The notes under the pieces: generated by a model
Database searches by the model: none
What the model saw: only the letters and a program-made list of their open reading frames with translations
What the model was told of the DNA's origin: nothing
Made by a program: the position numbers and the translations under genes
Shown here: piece after piece, positions 17,331-27,251 of the stretch
Numbering within the stretch: the stretch's first letter is position 1
Layout of the letters: each line of letters begins with the position of its first letter
Assembly: GCA_947495915.1 (NCBI GenBank)
Contig: CANMAW010000001.1
Coordinates: 62,001 to 126,000, forward strand
Direction: 5' to 3'
Length of the DNA stretch: 64,000 nt
DNA from: Maribacter algarum (ex Lu et al. 2025) (nom. illeg.)
GTDB taxonomy: Bacteria; Bacteroidota; Bacteroidia; Flavobacteriales; Flavobacteriaceae

Positions 17331-17990
17331 TTACAATGTCTTTAAGTCTTTGATTGTTTTAAAAGCGATATCAACTTGATCGTCATTTACCAAAATGGTA
17401 AATTCATTGGTTGTAGAAATCACTTCATATAGCACAATACCCTCCCAGGCTAAACGCTGAAAAATAAAATAGTAAATTCCGGGTACTGATACATTCTCCG
17501 CAGGTAACTTCACGGTTATTGAAGATAGTTCTTCGGCCTTCTGGGTACATTTTTCTGCCCGAAATAAATCTTCGACGGTTTGATCCATCAAATTGCTTAT
17601 AACAATGTTGATTTCATTCACCCCTCTTGAAGAAGTATAAAACACATCTTGATTGTGGTTTATCGCTTCTAGTAATTTAGCCTGCTGCACTAAAATCGTA
17701 TCTGAAGCTAGAAAAGTATAATCAGTTAAAGAAGAACGTACAGTTATTTCACCAATATTTTTTAATACTTTAATGATCTTATGCGTAGCTCTAAATTCTA
17801 AATCATCTGACAAACGCTTCAAGGCCATAACAATGGCTCCATTACGAATATCTTTTCCTAGTTCTTCCTCTATCTCTGGTTTTACAATTCTTGAAAGTGA
17901 TGTTAGGTTGATTATTCCTTGAGCCAAAGCGCTCTGTAGAAAGGGCTTTTTCTTAATATATTGCTCTACGACTGATGATATTGTTTTCAT
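17331..17990 (-). CDS. ACT-domain protein, aspartokinase-regulatory-like
   Basis: A 219-residue cytoplasmic protein. The C-terminal 60 residues (VPGIYYFIF ... EFTILVNDDQVDIAFKTI) have the strand-helix order and spacing of the ACT domains at the end of aspartate kinases. The N-terminal 100 residues are helical with no kinase motif. In Bacteroidota such proteins are sometimes annotated as 'aspartate kinase', which is not justified here because no ATP-binding signature exists. It may be a stand-alone amino-acid sensor; the ligand is unknown. Its promoter region, about 50 bases, separates it from yraN. Confidence 0.6.
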   Translation of the reverse strand: MKTISSVVEQYIKKKPFLQSALAQGIINLTSLSRIVKPEIEEELGKDIRNGAIVMALKRLSDDLEFRATHKIIKVLKNIGEITVRSSLTDYTFLASDTILVQQAKLLEAINHNQDVFYTSSRGVNEINIVISNLMDQTVEDLFRAEKCTQKAEELSSITVKLPAENVSVPGIYYFIFQRLAWEGIVLYEVISTTNEFTILVNDDQVDIAFKTIKDLKTL

Positions 17991-18044
17991 TTTTGATGTT
18001 GTTTGAGAACAAAAATAACATATTGTTACAAATAAAACAAATTG

Positions 18045-18404
18045 TCAGAAATGATAAAATGCACTTTCAAGATGTTCTATCTTAAAATGATACTTATTTT
18101 TTAGAATTGTAATAACATCAAAACGCACCTCAACATCTAACTTTTTTTCCGTTACATAGTGATTTGCACCTTGTACTAACAACTTAATCTTTTTCTTGGT
18201 TATGGTATCCGCAATAGGTATTATAATATCATTACTACGAGCACGAACTTCTACTATCGCCAATATATCTTCTTTTTGTGCGATTATATCAATTTCTGAA
18301 TTTAAATAACGAAAATTTTGATATTGGATTTGGTACCCGTTTTCGATTAAAAAATCAGCAGCTATACGCTCGCCTTCTTTTCCAAATTCATTGTGTTTTC
18401 CCAT
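18045..18404 (-). CDS. YraN family (UPF0102) putative endonuclease
   Basis: About 119 residues from the ATG at 18404, which gives the family-typical beginning MGKHNEFGKEGE. An upstream in-frame ATG at 18458 adds 18 residues that do not resemble the family, so the shorter start is preferred. The restriction-endonuclease-like core is seen as EIDIIA, followed by VEVRAR (family: E-x-D and V-E-V-K), with the basic segment TITKKKIKLL. The fold suggests binding of branched or damaged DNA; biological role is not established. It is cytoplasmic and shares the strand of the ACT-domain gene. Confidence 0.85.
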   Translation of the reverse strand: MGKHNEFGKEGERIAADFLIENGYQIQYQNFRYLNSEIDIIAQKEDILAIVEVRARSNDIIIPIADTITKKKIKLLVQGANHYVTEKKLDVEVRFDVITILKNKYHFKIEHLESAFYHF

Positions 18405-18620
18405 TGCATTGTAGAAAATTAGTTCAAAAACATGCATTTCATCGAAAATATACGCCATTAAACGTCTTAATTGAAAATAAGATACGTATTTAGTTCTGTA
18501 GTTTAACGAAAAGATAAAGATTTTGATACTATACTCTTTGTGTAAACGTTACAGTTACACCCCCAATTAAATAGTAGCCCCAAGCACTATTAAAAGAACT
18601 TACTAACGCCCAAATTGACT

Positions 18621-20129
18621 ATGGATTATTTCATTAATTGTAATACTTCTCCATTGAGTCCTCATACTGGTACATTGACCCAGCAACAGGTAGCTCATTT
18701 GTACAGAAGATTAGGATTTAGTGCTTCTGTTGACACGATCAACGCCGGAGCAACACTCACAGCAGATATTTTGGTTGACAATTTAATTAACCAAGCATTA
18801 GCAACGCCTGCACTACCCGCTCCAGTTTGGGCGAATTGGAATGATAGTAATTATCCAGCAGACGAAGAAGCCGCACGACAAGTTCGACGAGCCCAACTAG
18901 ATGAGTGGAAACTTGCCTACGCAAATGCCTTATTAAACAATAACTTAAAAGATCGTTTAAGCTTTTTTTGGAGCAATCACTTTGTAACTGAGCTTAACAT
19001 TTATGACTGTAATGCGTTCTTATACGGTTACACTGATTGTTTACAAAGAAATGCTATTGGTAATTTTAGAACCTTTGTTAGTGAAATAGGATTAACAAAC
19101 GCCATGCTTTACTATTTAGATGGGGTTTATAACAATGGTAATAATCCCAACGAAAATTACGCACGAGAGCTATACGAATTATTCGCTTTAGGTGATGGAA
19201 ATGGTTATACCGAAGAAGACATTATTGAAACCGCCAAAGCCCTAACAGGGTATGTTGAACGTGGCGAACTTGGCTGTGAAGCGGTGCAATTCAACCCTGA
19301 ACGTCATGATGCAGGAATAAAAACCATTTTTGGTCAAACCGGTAATTGGAAATATGATGATGTTATCAATATTCTATTTTCAGAAAGACCTAATGAAATA
19401 GCTGAATTTATATGTAGAAAATTCTACGAGTTTTTCGTTCACCCAGATTCTAAAGATGCGGCGGGCAATGCACAAACAATAATATCTGGTTTAGCAACAA
19501 CATTTGTAAGTTCAAACTTTGAAATTGCTCCGGTATTATCTCAACTCTTTAAAAGTGAACATTTCTTCGATGAAGATGCTATTGGGGTAATAATTAAAAG
19601 TCCTTATGATGTATATTTTAATTTCATAAAGGAAACAAACTTTACGTATACCGATACTACCATTGCATCAATGGTTAACTATAGTGGTCTTTTAAGCCAA
19701 AACTTATTCGACCCAATTGATGTAGCTGGTTGGCAACGCGATCGTTCTTGGATCAACACCAATTTTATGATTGGTAGATGGTTAACTCTAGAAACTATAC
19801 TAGAAGAGTTTTATCAAAACAATGATGAAGAGTTCCGTGATTTCGCAGTAGCTGCGGTAGGCCCTGCAAATAGCAACACCAGTAATCCTGAGATTGTAGT
19901 TCGAGCCATTGTTGACAAGATTACCCCAAAGGGCTTACTCACCCAACAAGACTTTGACAATGCATTATCTGCCTTTAAAGTAGAAGATGTACCTGAAATA
20001 TATTATAGCCCAGATCACACCACCGGTGGAACTTCTCAATGGATGCTCAGTATTAGTCCTCAAGTTCCAAATCAGGTTTACTTACTTCTAGTACACCTTT
20101 CAAGACAACCAGAATTTCAATTAAAATAA
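18621..20129 (+). CDS. DUF1800 family protein
   Basis: About 502 residues. Family marks include the early LTQQQVAHLYRRLGF stretch, the central FFWSNHFVT segment, the NENYARELYELFALG segment and the late DVAGWQRDRSWI stretch. The function is unknown, but genes of this family are nearly always followed by a DUF1501 gene, as here (gap of nine bases), and the products may work as a pair on the cell surface or in the periplasm. No obvious signal peptide is seen at the N-terminus. ATG at 18621 is chosen over a TTG two codons upstream. Confidence 0.88.
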   Translation: MDYFINCNTSPLSPHTGTLTQQQVAHLYRRLGFSASVDTINAGATLTADILVDNLINQALATPALPAPVWANWNDSNYPADEEAARQVRRAQLDEWKLAYANALLNNNLKDRLSFFWSNHFVTELNIYDCNAFLYGYTDCLQRNAIGNFRTFVSEIGLTNAMLYYLDGVYNNGNNPNENYARELYELFALGDGNGYTEEDIIETAKALTGYVERGELGCEAVQFNPERHDAGIKTIFGQTGNWKYDDVINILFSERPNEIAEFICRKFYEFFVHPDSKDAAGNAQTIISGLATTFVSSNFEIAPVLSQLFKSEHFFDEDAIGVIIKSPYDVYFNFIKETNFTYTDTTIASMVNYSGLLSQNLFDPIDVAGWQRDRSWINTNFMIGRWLTLETILEEFYQNNDEEFRDFAVAAVGPANSNTSNPEIVVRAIVDKITPKGLLTQQDFDNALSAFKVEDVPEIYYSPDHTTGGTSQWMLSISPQVPNQVYLLLVHLSRQPEFQLK

Positions 20130-20138
20130 CCTACAATT

Positions 20139-21860
20139 ATGTGCGATACTCACGACAAACATACATCACCTCACAAAGGGCTTGAACATGAAGGCCATGA
20201 TACTGAACATAAGCAATGGAGCCGTCGATCATTTTTGCAGGCCTTAGGAATCGCTGGTTCTGGCTCAATGATGTTAGGTACAAATATGCTTACAGCCTCT
20301 GCTCCTTCAGCATTAACCTCAGCAATTGCTGATGCCGAAACCGATAATATTTTAATCCTAATTCGACTTTCTGGTGGCAATGACGGTTTGAGTACTGTTA
20401 TTCCTATTGAACAATATGATTCTTATGCGAATGCCCGCCCCAACATCTACATTCCTGAAAGTAAAGTTCTTAAACTAACTGATGAATTTGGTGTTCCTTC
20501 TTACATGAGTTCATTGCAGCCTATGTGGGCTGAAGGTCAATTCAAGGCCGTTCATGGTGTAGGTTATGAAGGCCAAAGTTTATCACATTTCACCGGATCA
20601 GATATTTTCGCAAATACAGATTTGACAACGAATGGTTTTGGTGGACTAAATACCGGTTGGTTAGGTAGACATTTTGAACACTGTTTTCCTGATTATTTAT
20701 CTGATTTTCCCGGAAGTAGACCTGAAGGACCAGCTGCGGTTCAAATAGGTCAATTCGGAAGTTTAGTATTTGAAGGGGAAGAAACCAACTATGCATTTGT
20801 AACGAATAATGTTGATCAATTAGAACAAATAGCAGAAACAGGCTTACAGTATTCAGTTGATCAAACCTTATTTGACGACTGTATGTACGGTGATCAATTG
20901 CGATATTTAAGAGGTGTTTCTAATGTAACAAATGAGTACGCTGGTACTATTCATGAAGCATGGTTACGTGGTCAAAACCAAGTTGAATATCAAGATAATA
21001 ATTTTGCACGTCAGTTAGCACTTCTAGCGAGACTTATTAAAGGAAATTTAGGAACCAAAGTATACATGATTTCAATGGGAGGTTTTGACACCCACGGAAA
21101 TCAGCCTTTAGCACACGAACGATTAATGACTAATCTTTCTGTGGCTATCGATAATTTTTATGATGATTTAGGATTCACAGAACAAGATGACAAAGTACTA
21201 AGTATGACCTTTTCTGAATTCGGAAGAAGAATTTTTGAAAACGGATCTAACGGTACCGATCACGGTAAAGCAGCACCTACCCTGTTCTTCGGATCAGGAT
21301 TAAACGGTAGTGCTTTTGTTGGAGAACATCCCACACTTGATGATCCTGACGGTAGAGGTAATTTAGAATACACCATGGATTTTAGAGATCTATATGCTAC
21401 TGTTTTGGCAGAATGGTTGTGTGTTGATATACCTATTGTTGAACAACATTTATTAGATCACTCATATACCCCCGTCAACTTAGGATTTAATTGTAGTGGC
21501 ACTGATTTTCCAGATATCGCGTATAGCGATGAAGATTTTACCCCTCCAACAGGAGAAGAGCCTACTGAACCGACACCGTACGATCCGAGTTTGTTAGATG
21601 CTGTAGTACATAAGCCATTTTATCCAACCGATGAAGCACCTCACATTTATTTAGAAATGCCATTTAGTGCTCACGTTGATATTCAATTATACAATATTTT
21701 GGGTCAGAAAGTTGGCACAATATACAATGAAATGATGATGGAGGGTTCTGTAGAAATAAATATACGCGAACGTATGCCAATGCATTTGTCAGCAGGAAAG
21801 TACATTTATCGAATAGATGTTCAAAATCAAAAAATGGCTAAATCAGTAATGGTTGCTTAA
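20139..21860 (+). CDS. DUF1501 family protein with Tat-type signal and T9SS-type C-terminus
   Basis: A 573-residue exported protein. A twin-arginine motif, SRRSFLQ (28-34), precedes a hydrophobic stretch. The DUF1501 core follows with LIRLSGGNDGLSTVIP, the alkaline-phosphatase-like SMGGFDTHGNQ and the late TDHGKAAPTLFFG. The last 75 residues, with YNILGQKVG and LSAGKYIYRID, form a Por/T9SS type A sorting domain. So export over the inner membrane appears to use Tat and passage through the outer membrane type IX secretion. Co-transcribed with the DUF1800 gene. Substrate unknown; sulfatase/phosphatase-like chemistry is only a suggestion of the fold. Confidence 0.88.
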   Translation: MCDTHDKHTSPHKGLEHEGHDTEHKQWSRRSFLQALGIAGSGSMMLGTNMLTASAPSALTSAIADAETDNILILIRLSGGNDGLSTVIPIEQYDSYANARPNIYIPESKVLKLTDEFGVPSYMSSLQPMWAEGQFKAVHGVGYEGQSLSHFTGSDIFANTDLTTNGFGGLNTGWLGRHFEHCFPDYLSDFPGSRPEGPAAVQIGQFGSLVFEGEETNYAFVTNNVDQLEQIAETGLQYSVDQTLFDDCMYGDQLRYLRGVSNVTNEYAGTIHEAWLRGQNQVEYQDNNFARQLALLARLIKGNLGTKVYMISMGGFDTHGNQPLAHERLMTNLSVAIDNFYDDLGFTEQDDKVLSMTFSEFGRRIFENGSNGTDHGKAAPTLFFGSGLNGSAFVGEHPTLDDPDGRGNLEYTMDFRDLYATVLAEWLCVDIPIVEQHLLDHSYTPVNLGFNCSGTDFPDIAYSDEDFTPPTGEEPTEPTPYDPSLLDAVVHKPFYPTDEAPHIYLEMPFSAHVDIQLYNILGQKVGTIYNEMMMEGSVEINIRERMPMHLSAGKYIYRIDVQNQKMAKSVMVA

Positions 21861-22019
21861 CAATGTACATTGAATTAAAATATATTCTTTAAATAATTAG
21901 AAAATTTTTCGTCCCAAAAACGAACCGCTTTATTGCAAAGCCTCTGAACGTATTTCCCACAGATATGCTTTGGAGGTTTTCTTTTTGAGCCAACTGTAGA
22001 CCACGCGCATAAAAATCTT

Positions 22020-22027
22020 TATTTTTG
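22020..22027 (+). promoter_or_regulatory. Candidate -7 box of metG
   Basis: TATTTTTG fits TAnnTTTG and lies 18 bases before the metG ATG. The best -33 candidate is CTG at 21994-21996, one mismatch and slightly long spacing (23 bases). Weak support. Confidence 0.35.
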
Positions 22028-22045
22028 AAGCCAAATTAATTTCTC

Positions 22046-24124
22046 ATGGCTAAAAATGCTAGCGCACCAGCACGGTATACTATTACTGCTGCTTTACCTT
22101 ATACCAACGGACCTATTCATATTGGCCACTTAGCGGGCGTATACGTTCCAGCAGATATTTATGCTCGTTTTCTTAGATTAACAGGAAATGATGTTGCTTT
22201 TGTTTGCGGAAGTGATGAACATGGTGTCGCCATTTCAATGAAAGCAAAAAAAGAAGGCATTACTCCACAAGAAGTTATTGATAAATATGACGGCATTATT
22301 CGTAAATCGTTTCAAGACTTCGGAATTACATTTGATAATTATTCGCGTACCTCTCGAGAAATTCATCATAAAACAGCCGGTGATTTTTTCAAGAAATTAT
22401 ATGATCAAGGTGATTTCATTGAAGAAACTACCGCTCAATTATATGATGCTGAAGCTGATCAATTTTTAGCTGACCGTTTTGTAACGGGTACGTGTCCTAA
22501 TTGCGGTTATGAAGAGGCCTATGGTGATCAATGTGAAAACTGCGGTTCTACCTTAAATGCGACTGATTTAATCAATCCTAAATCAACGGTTACAGGAGCC
22601 ATACCCACATTAAAAGAAACCAAGCACTGGTTTTTACCATTAGATCGATATGAAGACTTTTTAACAAAATGGATTTTAGAAGGGCATAAAAACGATTGGA
22701 AACCCAATGTTTATGGCCAATGTAAGTCATGGATAGATGGCGGATTGGCACCTAGGGCTGTTACCCGTGATTTGGACTGGGGAATTCCCGTGCCTGTTGA
22801 AGGTGGTGAAGGCAAAGTATTGTATGTGTGGTTTGATGCACCAATAGGCTATATTTCATCTACCAAAGAATGGGCAAAAAGAGAAGGTAAAGATTGGGAA
22901 CCTTATTGGAAATCTGACGACACTAAATTGGTTCATTTTATAGGAAAGGATAATATTGTTTTCCACTGTATCATCTTTCCTGCAATACTAAAAGCACATG
23001 GAGATTATATACTTCCAGAAAATGTTCCTGCAAACGAATTCTTGAATTTAGAAGGAAACAAATTATCCACTTCTAAAAACTGGGCTGTTTGGCTACATGA
23101 GTATTTACAGGAATTCCCAGATATGCAAGATGTGTTGCGGTACACCTTAACGGCCAATGCCCCTGAAACGAAAGACAACGATTTCACGTGGAAAGACTTT
23201 CAAGCTAGAAACAATAGCGAGCTAGTAGCTATCTTCGGCAATTTTGTGAACCGAGTGGTGGTATTGACTAATAAATACTACGAAGGCGTAGTACCAAGTC
23301 CTGCTAAATTTTCTCAAGTCGATTTAGAAACTTTAAAAGCACTGAAAGAATTTCCGGGAACGATTGAAAGCTCTATTGAACGTTACCGTTTTAGGAAAGC
23401 AGGTCAAGAGCTAATGAATTTAGCCCGTTTAGGTAATAAATACCTAGCTGATGAAGAACCTTGGAAAGTAATTAAACAAGATGAAGAGCGCACAAAAACA
23501 ATCATGTTCGTCGCCATACAAATCGCAACTGCTTTAGCAGTTTTAAGTGAACCCTTTTTACCATTTACTTCTATAAAGCTAAAAAATATTTTAGCTATCG
23601 CTTCAGGCGAAATTGAAAATGCATGGAATGAGATTGCAACAAAAGAAACTTTACTTCCATCTACGCACCAAATCAATAAAGGAGAACTCCTCTTCAGAAA
23701 AATTGAAGACAAAGAAATTCAAGCTCAGCTTGATAAATTAGAAGCCACAAAAAAGGCAAATGAAAATGCTAATAAAGAACTTATGCCACAGAAAGACACG
23801 ATTACTTTTGATGATTTTACAAAATTAGATATGCGCGTAGGAACCATAGTTGAAGCCGAAAAAATGGCTAAAGCGAAAAAACTACTCGTTCTAAAAGTCG
23901 ACACAGGTCTTGACACACGTACAATTGTTTCTGGCATTGCAGAAAGTTTTACACCAGAAGAAATAGTAGGTAAAAAAGTGACTGTTTTAATTAACCTTGC
24001 ACCTCGTGCATTACGTGGCGTAGATAGTGAAGGCATGATTTTAATGACCGAAAACGCAGAAGGAAAATTGGTTTTTGTAAACCCAGATGAAGAGGGTGTT
24101 GGTAATGGAGAAGGAATTAGTTAA
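22046..24124 (+). CDS. metG: Methionyl-tRNA synthetase
   Basis: Charges tRNA-Met. The class I signature HIGH is at residues 25-28 and the KMSKS-type loop is KLSTS in the [12 protein letters not shown] stretch (about 335-346). A zinc knuckle with four cysteines (CPNCGY ... CENCGS, about 152-167) lies between them. The C-terminal 110 residues form the tRNA-binding EMAP/Trbp111-like domain ([12 protein letters not shown]), giving the 692-residue long form usual in Bacteroidota and enterobacteria. Start ATG at 22046. Twenty bases separate it from tex, so the two may be co-transcribed. Confidence 0.96.
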   Translation: MAKNASAPARYTITAALPYTNGPIHIGHLAGVYVPADIYARFLRLTGNDVAFVCGSDEHGVAISMKAKKEGITPQEVIDKYDGIIRKSFQDFGITFDNYSRTSREIHHKTAGDFFKKLYDQGDFIEETTAQLYDAEADQFLADRFVTGTCPNCGYEEAYGDQCENCGSTLNATDLINPKSTVTGAIPTLKETKHWFLPLDRYEDFLTKWILEGHKNDWKPNVYGQCKSWIDGGLAPRAVTRDLDWGIPVPVEGGEGKVLYVWFDAPIGYISSTKEWAKREGKDWEPYWKSDDTKLVHFIGKDNIVFHCIIFPAILKAHGDYILPENVPANEFLNLEGNKLSTSKNWAVWLHEYLQEFPDMQDVLRYTLTANAPETKDNDFTWKDFQARNNSELVAIFGNFVNRVVVLTNKYYEGVVPSPAKFSQVDLETLKALKEFPGTIESSIERYRFRKAGQELMNLARLGNKYLADEEPWKVIKQDEERTKTIMFVAIQIATALAVLSEPFLPFTSIKLKNILAIASGEIENAWNEIATKETLLPSTHQINKGELLFRKIEDKEIQAQLDKLEATKKANENANKELMPQKDTITFDDFTKLDMRVGTIVEAEKMAKAKKLLVLKVDTGLDTRTIVSGIAESFTPEEIVGKKVTVLINLAPRALRGVDSEGMILMTENAEGKLVFVNPDEEGVGNGEGIS

Positions 24125-24144
24125 TTAGTTCCGTACAATTTGTT

Positions 24145-26271
24145 ATGAATTTGATCACTTACATTACCAAACTTACCCAACTTTCAGAAAAGGGTATTAA
24201 AAACACTATTGAATTATTAGACCAAGACTGTACTTTACCATTTATTTCTCGATATAGAAAAGAAGTTACTGGTGGTTTGGATGAAGTTCAAATAGGTTCT
24301 ATTGTTCAATTTAAAACACAATTTGAAAGTTTAGAAAAACGAAAAATAGCAGTCTTAAAAGCTATTGAAGAGCAAGGTGCACTGACTAATGAACTTCGCT
24401 CTAAAATTGAACAAGTTAACGATCTGGTTACACTTGAAGACCTCTATTTACCTTTCAAGAAAAAACGAAAAACCAAAGCGGAGACGGCAAGAAAAAACGG
24501 ATTAGAACCACTTGCGAAAATCATCATGGCTCAAAACAATGACAACATTGACTATACGGCCTCTGAATATTTAAATAATGATGTTAAAAATGAAGATGAT
24601 GCGCTAGAAGGAGCACGCCATATTATTGCGGAATGGTTGAATGAACGAATATCTATTCGAAATCAAATTCGTAATCAATTAGAACGTGCAGCTATGCTAA
24701 CTACAAAGGTAATAAGCACAAAAAAAGATGACGAGAAAGCCCAGAAATTTAGAGATTATTTTGATTGGAGCGAAGCCTTAAGACGTTGTCCATCACATCG
24801 TTTTTTAGCTATCCTTAGGGCTGAAAAAGAAGGTTTCATTCGTGTGAAAATTGAAATTGATGACGAATACATTCTTTCAAAAATTAGTGATCGCATAATA
24901 AAATCAAACAATTCTTGCACACCGCAAGTACAATTAGCACTTGAAGATTCATACAAAAGACTACTATTTCCATCCTTATCGAATGAAATATTAAAACTCG
25001 CCAAAGAGAAAGCAGATGATGAAGCGATTAGCGTATTCTCAAAAAATTTAAAGCAGCTGCTATTAGGGGCTCCATTAGGAGAAAAAAGAATTTTAGCCAT
25101 AGACCCTGGTTTTAGAACTGGCTGTAAAGTAGTTTGTTTAGATGCGCAAGGCGGACTTAAACACAATGAAACTATTTATCCTCATGCACCACAAAATAAA
25201 AGCACTGAAGCTATCAAGAAAATTAGTTCTTTATGTGATGCTTATAAAATTGAAGCTATTGCTATAGGAAATGGTACCGCATCGCGAGAGACCGAGCATT
25301 TAGTAAAGCGTATTCATTTTAAAAATCCACCTGAAGTCTTTGTGGTTAGTGAAGCTGGTGCCTCAATTTACTCCGCCTCTAAAATTGCACGAGAAGAATT
25401 CCCAAATTATGATGTTACCGTTCGTGGTTCGGTCTCCATCGGGCGTCGACTGGCAGACCCTTTAGCAGAATTAGTAAAAATTGATGCAAAATCAATAGGG
25501 GTTGGTCAATACCAACACGATGTTGATCAAACGAAATTGCAAACTACACTAGATGGCGTTGTAGAAAGTTGTGTAAACTCCGTAGGTGTGAATATAAATA
25601 CGGCAAGTATTCCTTTATTAAGTTATGTATCAGGCATTGGAATTAAGCTTGCCGAAAACATTGTTTCATATCGAAATGAAAACGGGGCATTTAGAAGTCG
25701 ATCTGAAATAAAAAAAGTGGCCCGCTTGGGTGAAAAAGCTTTTGAACAAGGTGCTGCTTTTCTTCGTATTAAAGATGCGAAGAATCCCCTAGATGATTCC
25801 GCTGTTCATCCGGAGAGTTATAGCGTTGTAAAGCAAATGGCTAAGGATAATGGAGTAGCCCTTTTTGATTTAATCGGAAATAAAACTCAGTTGCAAAAAA
25901 TCGATTTAAAAAAATATTGCACTGAAACTATAGGCTTACCTACTCTTGAAGACATTATTGAAGAGCTTGAAAAACCAGGACTTGATCGCAGAGAAAAAGC
26001 GAAGATGTTCACTTTTGATCAGAACGTGCGAAGTATGTCAGATTTACGCGAGGGCCAGCTGCTTCCAGGCATCGTAAATAATATTACTAATTTCGGTTGC
26101 TTTGTAGATATAGGAATCAAAGAAAGTGGTTTGATTCATGTTTCAAATCTTTCTGACTCCTTTGTGAAAGATGTAAATGAACATGTGCACTTGCACCAAC
26201 AAATCATTGTTAAAGTCCTTTCTGTTGATATTCCGCGAAAACGTATTCAATTAGCATTGCACAAAAAATAA
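24145..26271 (+). CDS. Tex-family RNA-binding transcription accessory protein
   Basis: A 708-residue cytoplasmic protein with the Tex order: N-terminal helical domain, YqgF/RNase H-like domain starting at ILAIDPGFRTGCKVV (about 316-330), helix-hairpin-helix region (NINTASIPLLSYVSGIG), and a C-terminal S1 domain (LRGQLLPG-like DLREGQLLPGIVNNITNFGC). Tex binds RNA and is connected with transcription and virulence-gene expression in other bacteria. It follows metG closely and precedes the deacetylase-like gene by nine bases. Confidence 0.93.
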   Translation: MNLITYITKLTQLSEKGIKNTIELLDQDCTLPFISRYRKEVTGGLDEVQIGSIVQFKTQFESLEKRKIAVLKAIEEQGALTNELRSKIEQVNDLVTLEDLYLPFKKKRKTKAETARKNGLEPLAKIIMAQNNDNIDYTASEYLNNDVKNEDDALEGARHIIAEWLNERISIRNQIRNQLERAAMLTTKVISTKKDDEKAQKFRDYFDWSEALRRCPSHRFLAILRAEKEGFIRVKIEIDDEYILSKISDRIIKSNNSCTPQVQLALEDSYKRLLFPSLSNEILKLAKEKADDEAISVFSKNLKQLLLGAPLGEKRILAIDPGFRTGCKVVCLDAQGGLKHNETIYPHAPQNKSTEAIKKISSLCDAYKIEAIAIGNGTASRETEHLVKRIHFKNPPEVFVVSEAGASIYSASKIAREEFPNYDVTVRGSVSIGRRLADPLAELVKIDAKSIGVGQYQHDVDQTKLQTTLDGVVESCVNSVGVNINTASIPLLSYVSGIGIKLAENIVSYRNENGAFRSRSEIKKVARLGEKAFEQGAAFLRIKDAKNPLDDSAVHPESYSVVKQMAKDNGVALFDLIGNKTQLQKIDLKKYCTETIGLPTLEDIIEELEKPGLDRREKAKMFTFDQNVRSMSDLREGQLLPGIVNNITNFGCFVDIGIKESGLIHVSNLSDSFVKDVNEHVHLHQQIIVKVLSVDIPRKRIQLALHKK

Positions 26272-26280
26272 GGTCATGTT

Positions 26281-27183
26281 ATGCTAAAAATAGCCTATCA
26301 TCCTATTTACAATCACCCTTTACCTGAAAGGCATCGATTTCCAATGTTGAAATACGAACTTTTGCCTGAACAATTATTACTTGAAGGCACTTGTACAACC
26401 GCTAATTTTTTTGAGCCAGAAATTCCTAACGACAAATACATCGTAGCCGTTCATGACCCTGAGTATTTTTATGATTTATTAAATATTAAAATTCCCCCAA
26501 GGGAAGCTCGAAAAATCGGCTTTCCGCTATCAGAGTCTTTGATAGAACGTGAGCGCATTATCGCCGATGGCACAATGAAAGCAAGTGACTTTGCTTTAGT
26601 GTATGGCGTTGCTATGAATATTGCAGGAGGCACACACCATGCGTATTCTAATAGAGGTGAAGCTTTTTGCATGCTAAATGATCAAGCTATTAGTGCACGC
26701 TATTTACAATCACAGGGTTCAGCAAAAAAAATACTCATTGTAGATTTAGATGTTCATCAGGGCAACGGAACTGCAGAAATATTTCAAAACGATGCTTCTG
26801 TTTTTACATTTTCAATGCACGGTGCATCCAATTATCCCTTTAAAAAAGAGAAATCAGATCTTGATATTTCACTTGAAAAAGGCACAGATGATAACCGCTA
26901 TTTATCCATTTTACAAGAGATGTTACCAAAGATTATTCATAACCATAAACCTGACTTCATTTTTTATCTTTGTGGGGTTGATGTTATTTCAACAGACAAG
27001 TTGGGTACCTTAGGATTAAGTATTCAGGGATGTAAACAACGTGATGAATTCGTTTTAGAAACTTGTCATCAGCTACAAATACCACTACAATGCAGTATGG
27101 GAGGCGGGTACTCGCCAGACATTAAAACTATTGTTGAGGCCCATGCAAATACCTACAGAACAGCAAAAAACATATTTTTCTGA
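26281..27183 (+). CDS. Histone deacetylase-like (class II HDAC/acetoin-utilisation superfamily) hydrolase
   Basis: A 300-residue zinc hydrolase. Active-site marks are GGTHHAY (about 117-123, the paired histidines), LDVHQGNGT (Asp and His zinc ligands, about 158-166) and CGVDV followed by DKLG (the third ligand Asp). Bacterial members deacetylate acetyl-lysine, polyamines or other acetylated amines; the substrate here is unknown. It is nine bases downstream of tex and so probably co-transcribed. Normal length. Confidence 0.88.
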   Translation: MLKIAYHPIYNHPLPERHRFPMLKYELLPEQLLLEGTCTTANFFEPEIPNDKYIVAVHDPEYFYDLLNIKIPPREARKIGFPLSESLIERERIIADGTMKASDFALVYGVAMNIAGGTHHAYSNRGEAFCMLNDQAISARYLQSQGSAKKILIVDLDVHQGNGTAEIFQNDASVFTFSMHGASNYPFKKEKSDLDISLEKGTDDNRYLSILQEMLPKIIHNHKPDFIFYLCGVDVISTDKLGTLGLSIQGCKQRDEFVLETCHQLQIPLQCSMGGGYSPDIKTIVEAHANTYRTAKNIFF

Positions 27184-27251
27184 AAATTGAATACTTATAA
27201 TATCATTTAAAAATCAGCATTTATTACTAAGATTTATTAACTTCTAACCTT

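Noticed and set aside
21861-21872. Perfect 12-base palindrome CAATGTACATTG after the DUF1501 gene
   Set aside because: Too short, with no loop for a hairpin and no T-run; such a palindrome is expected by chance in a window of this size.
21936-21987. Possible terminator with long loop before metG
   Set aside because: Two competing short stems (6-8 bp, one with G-U pairs) and a loop of about 28 bases; not convincing as a terminator.
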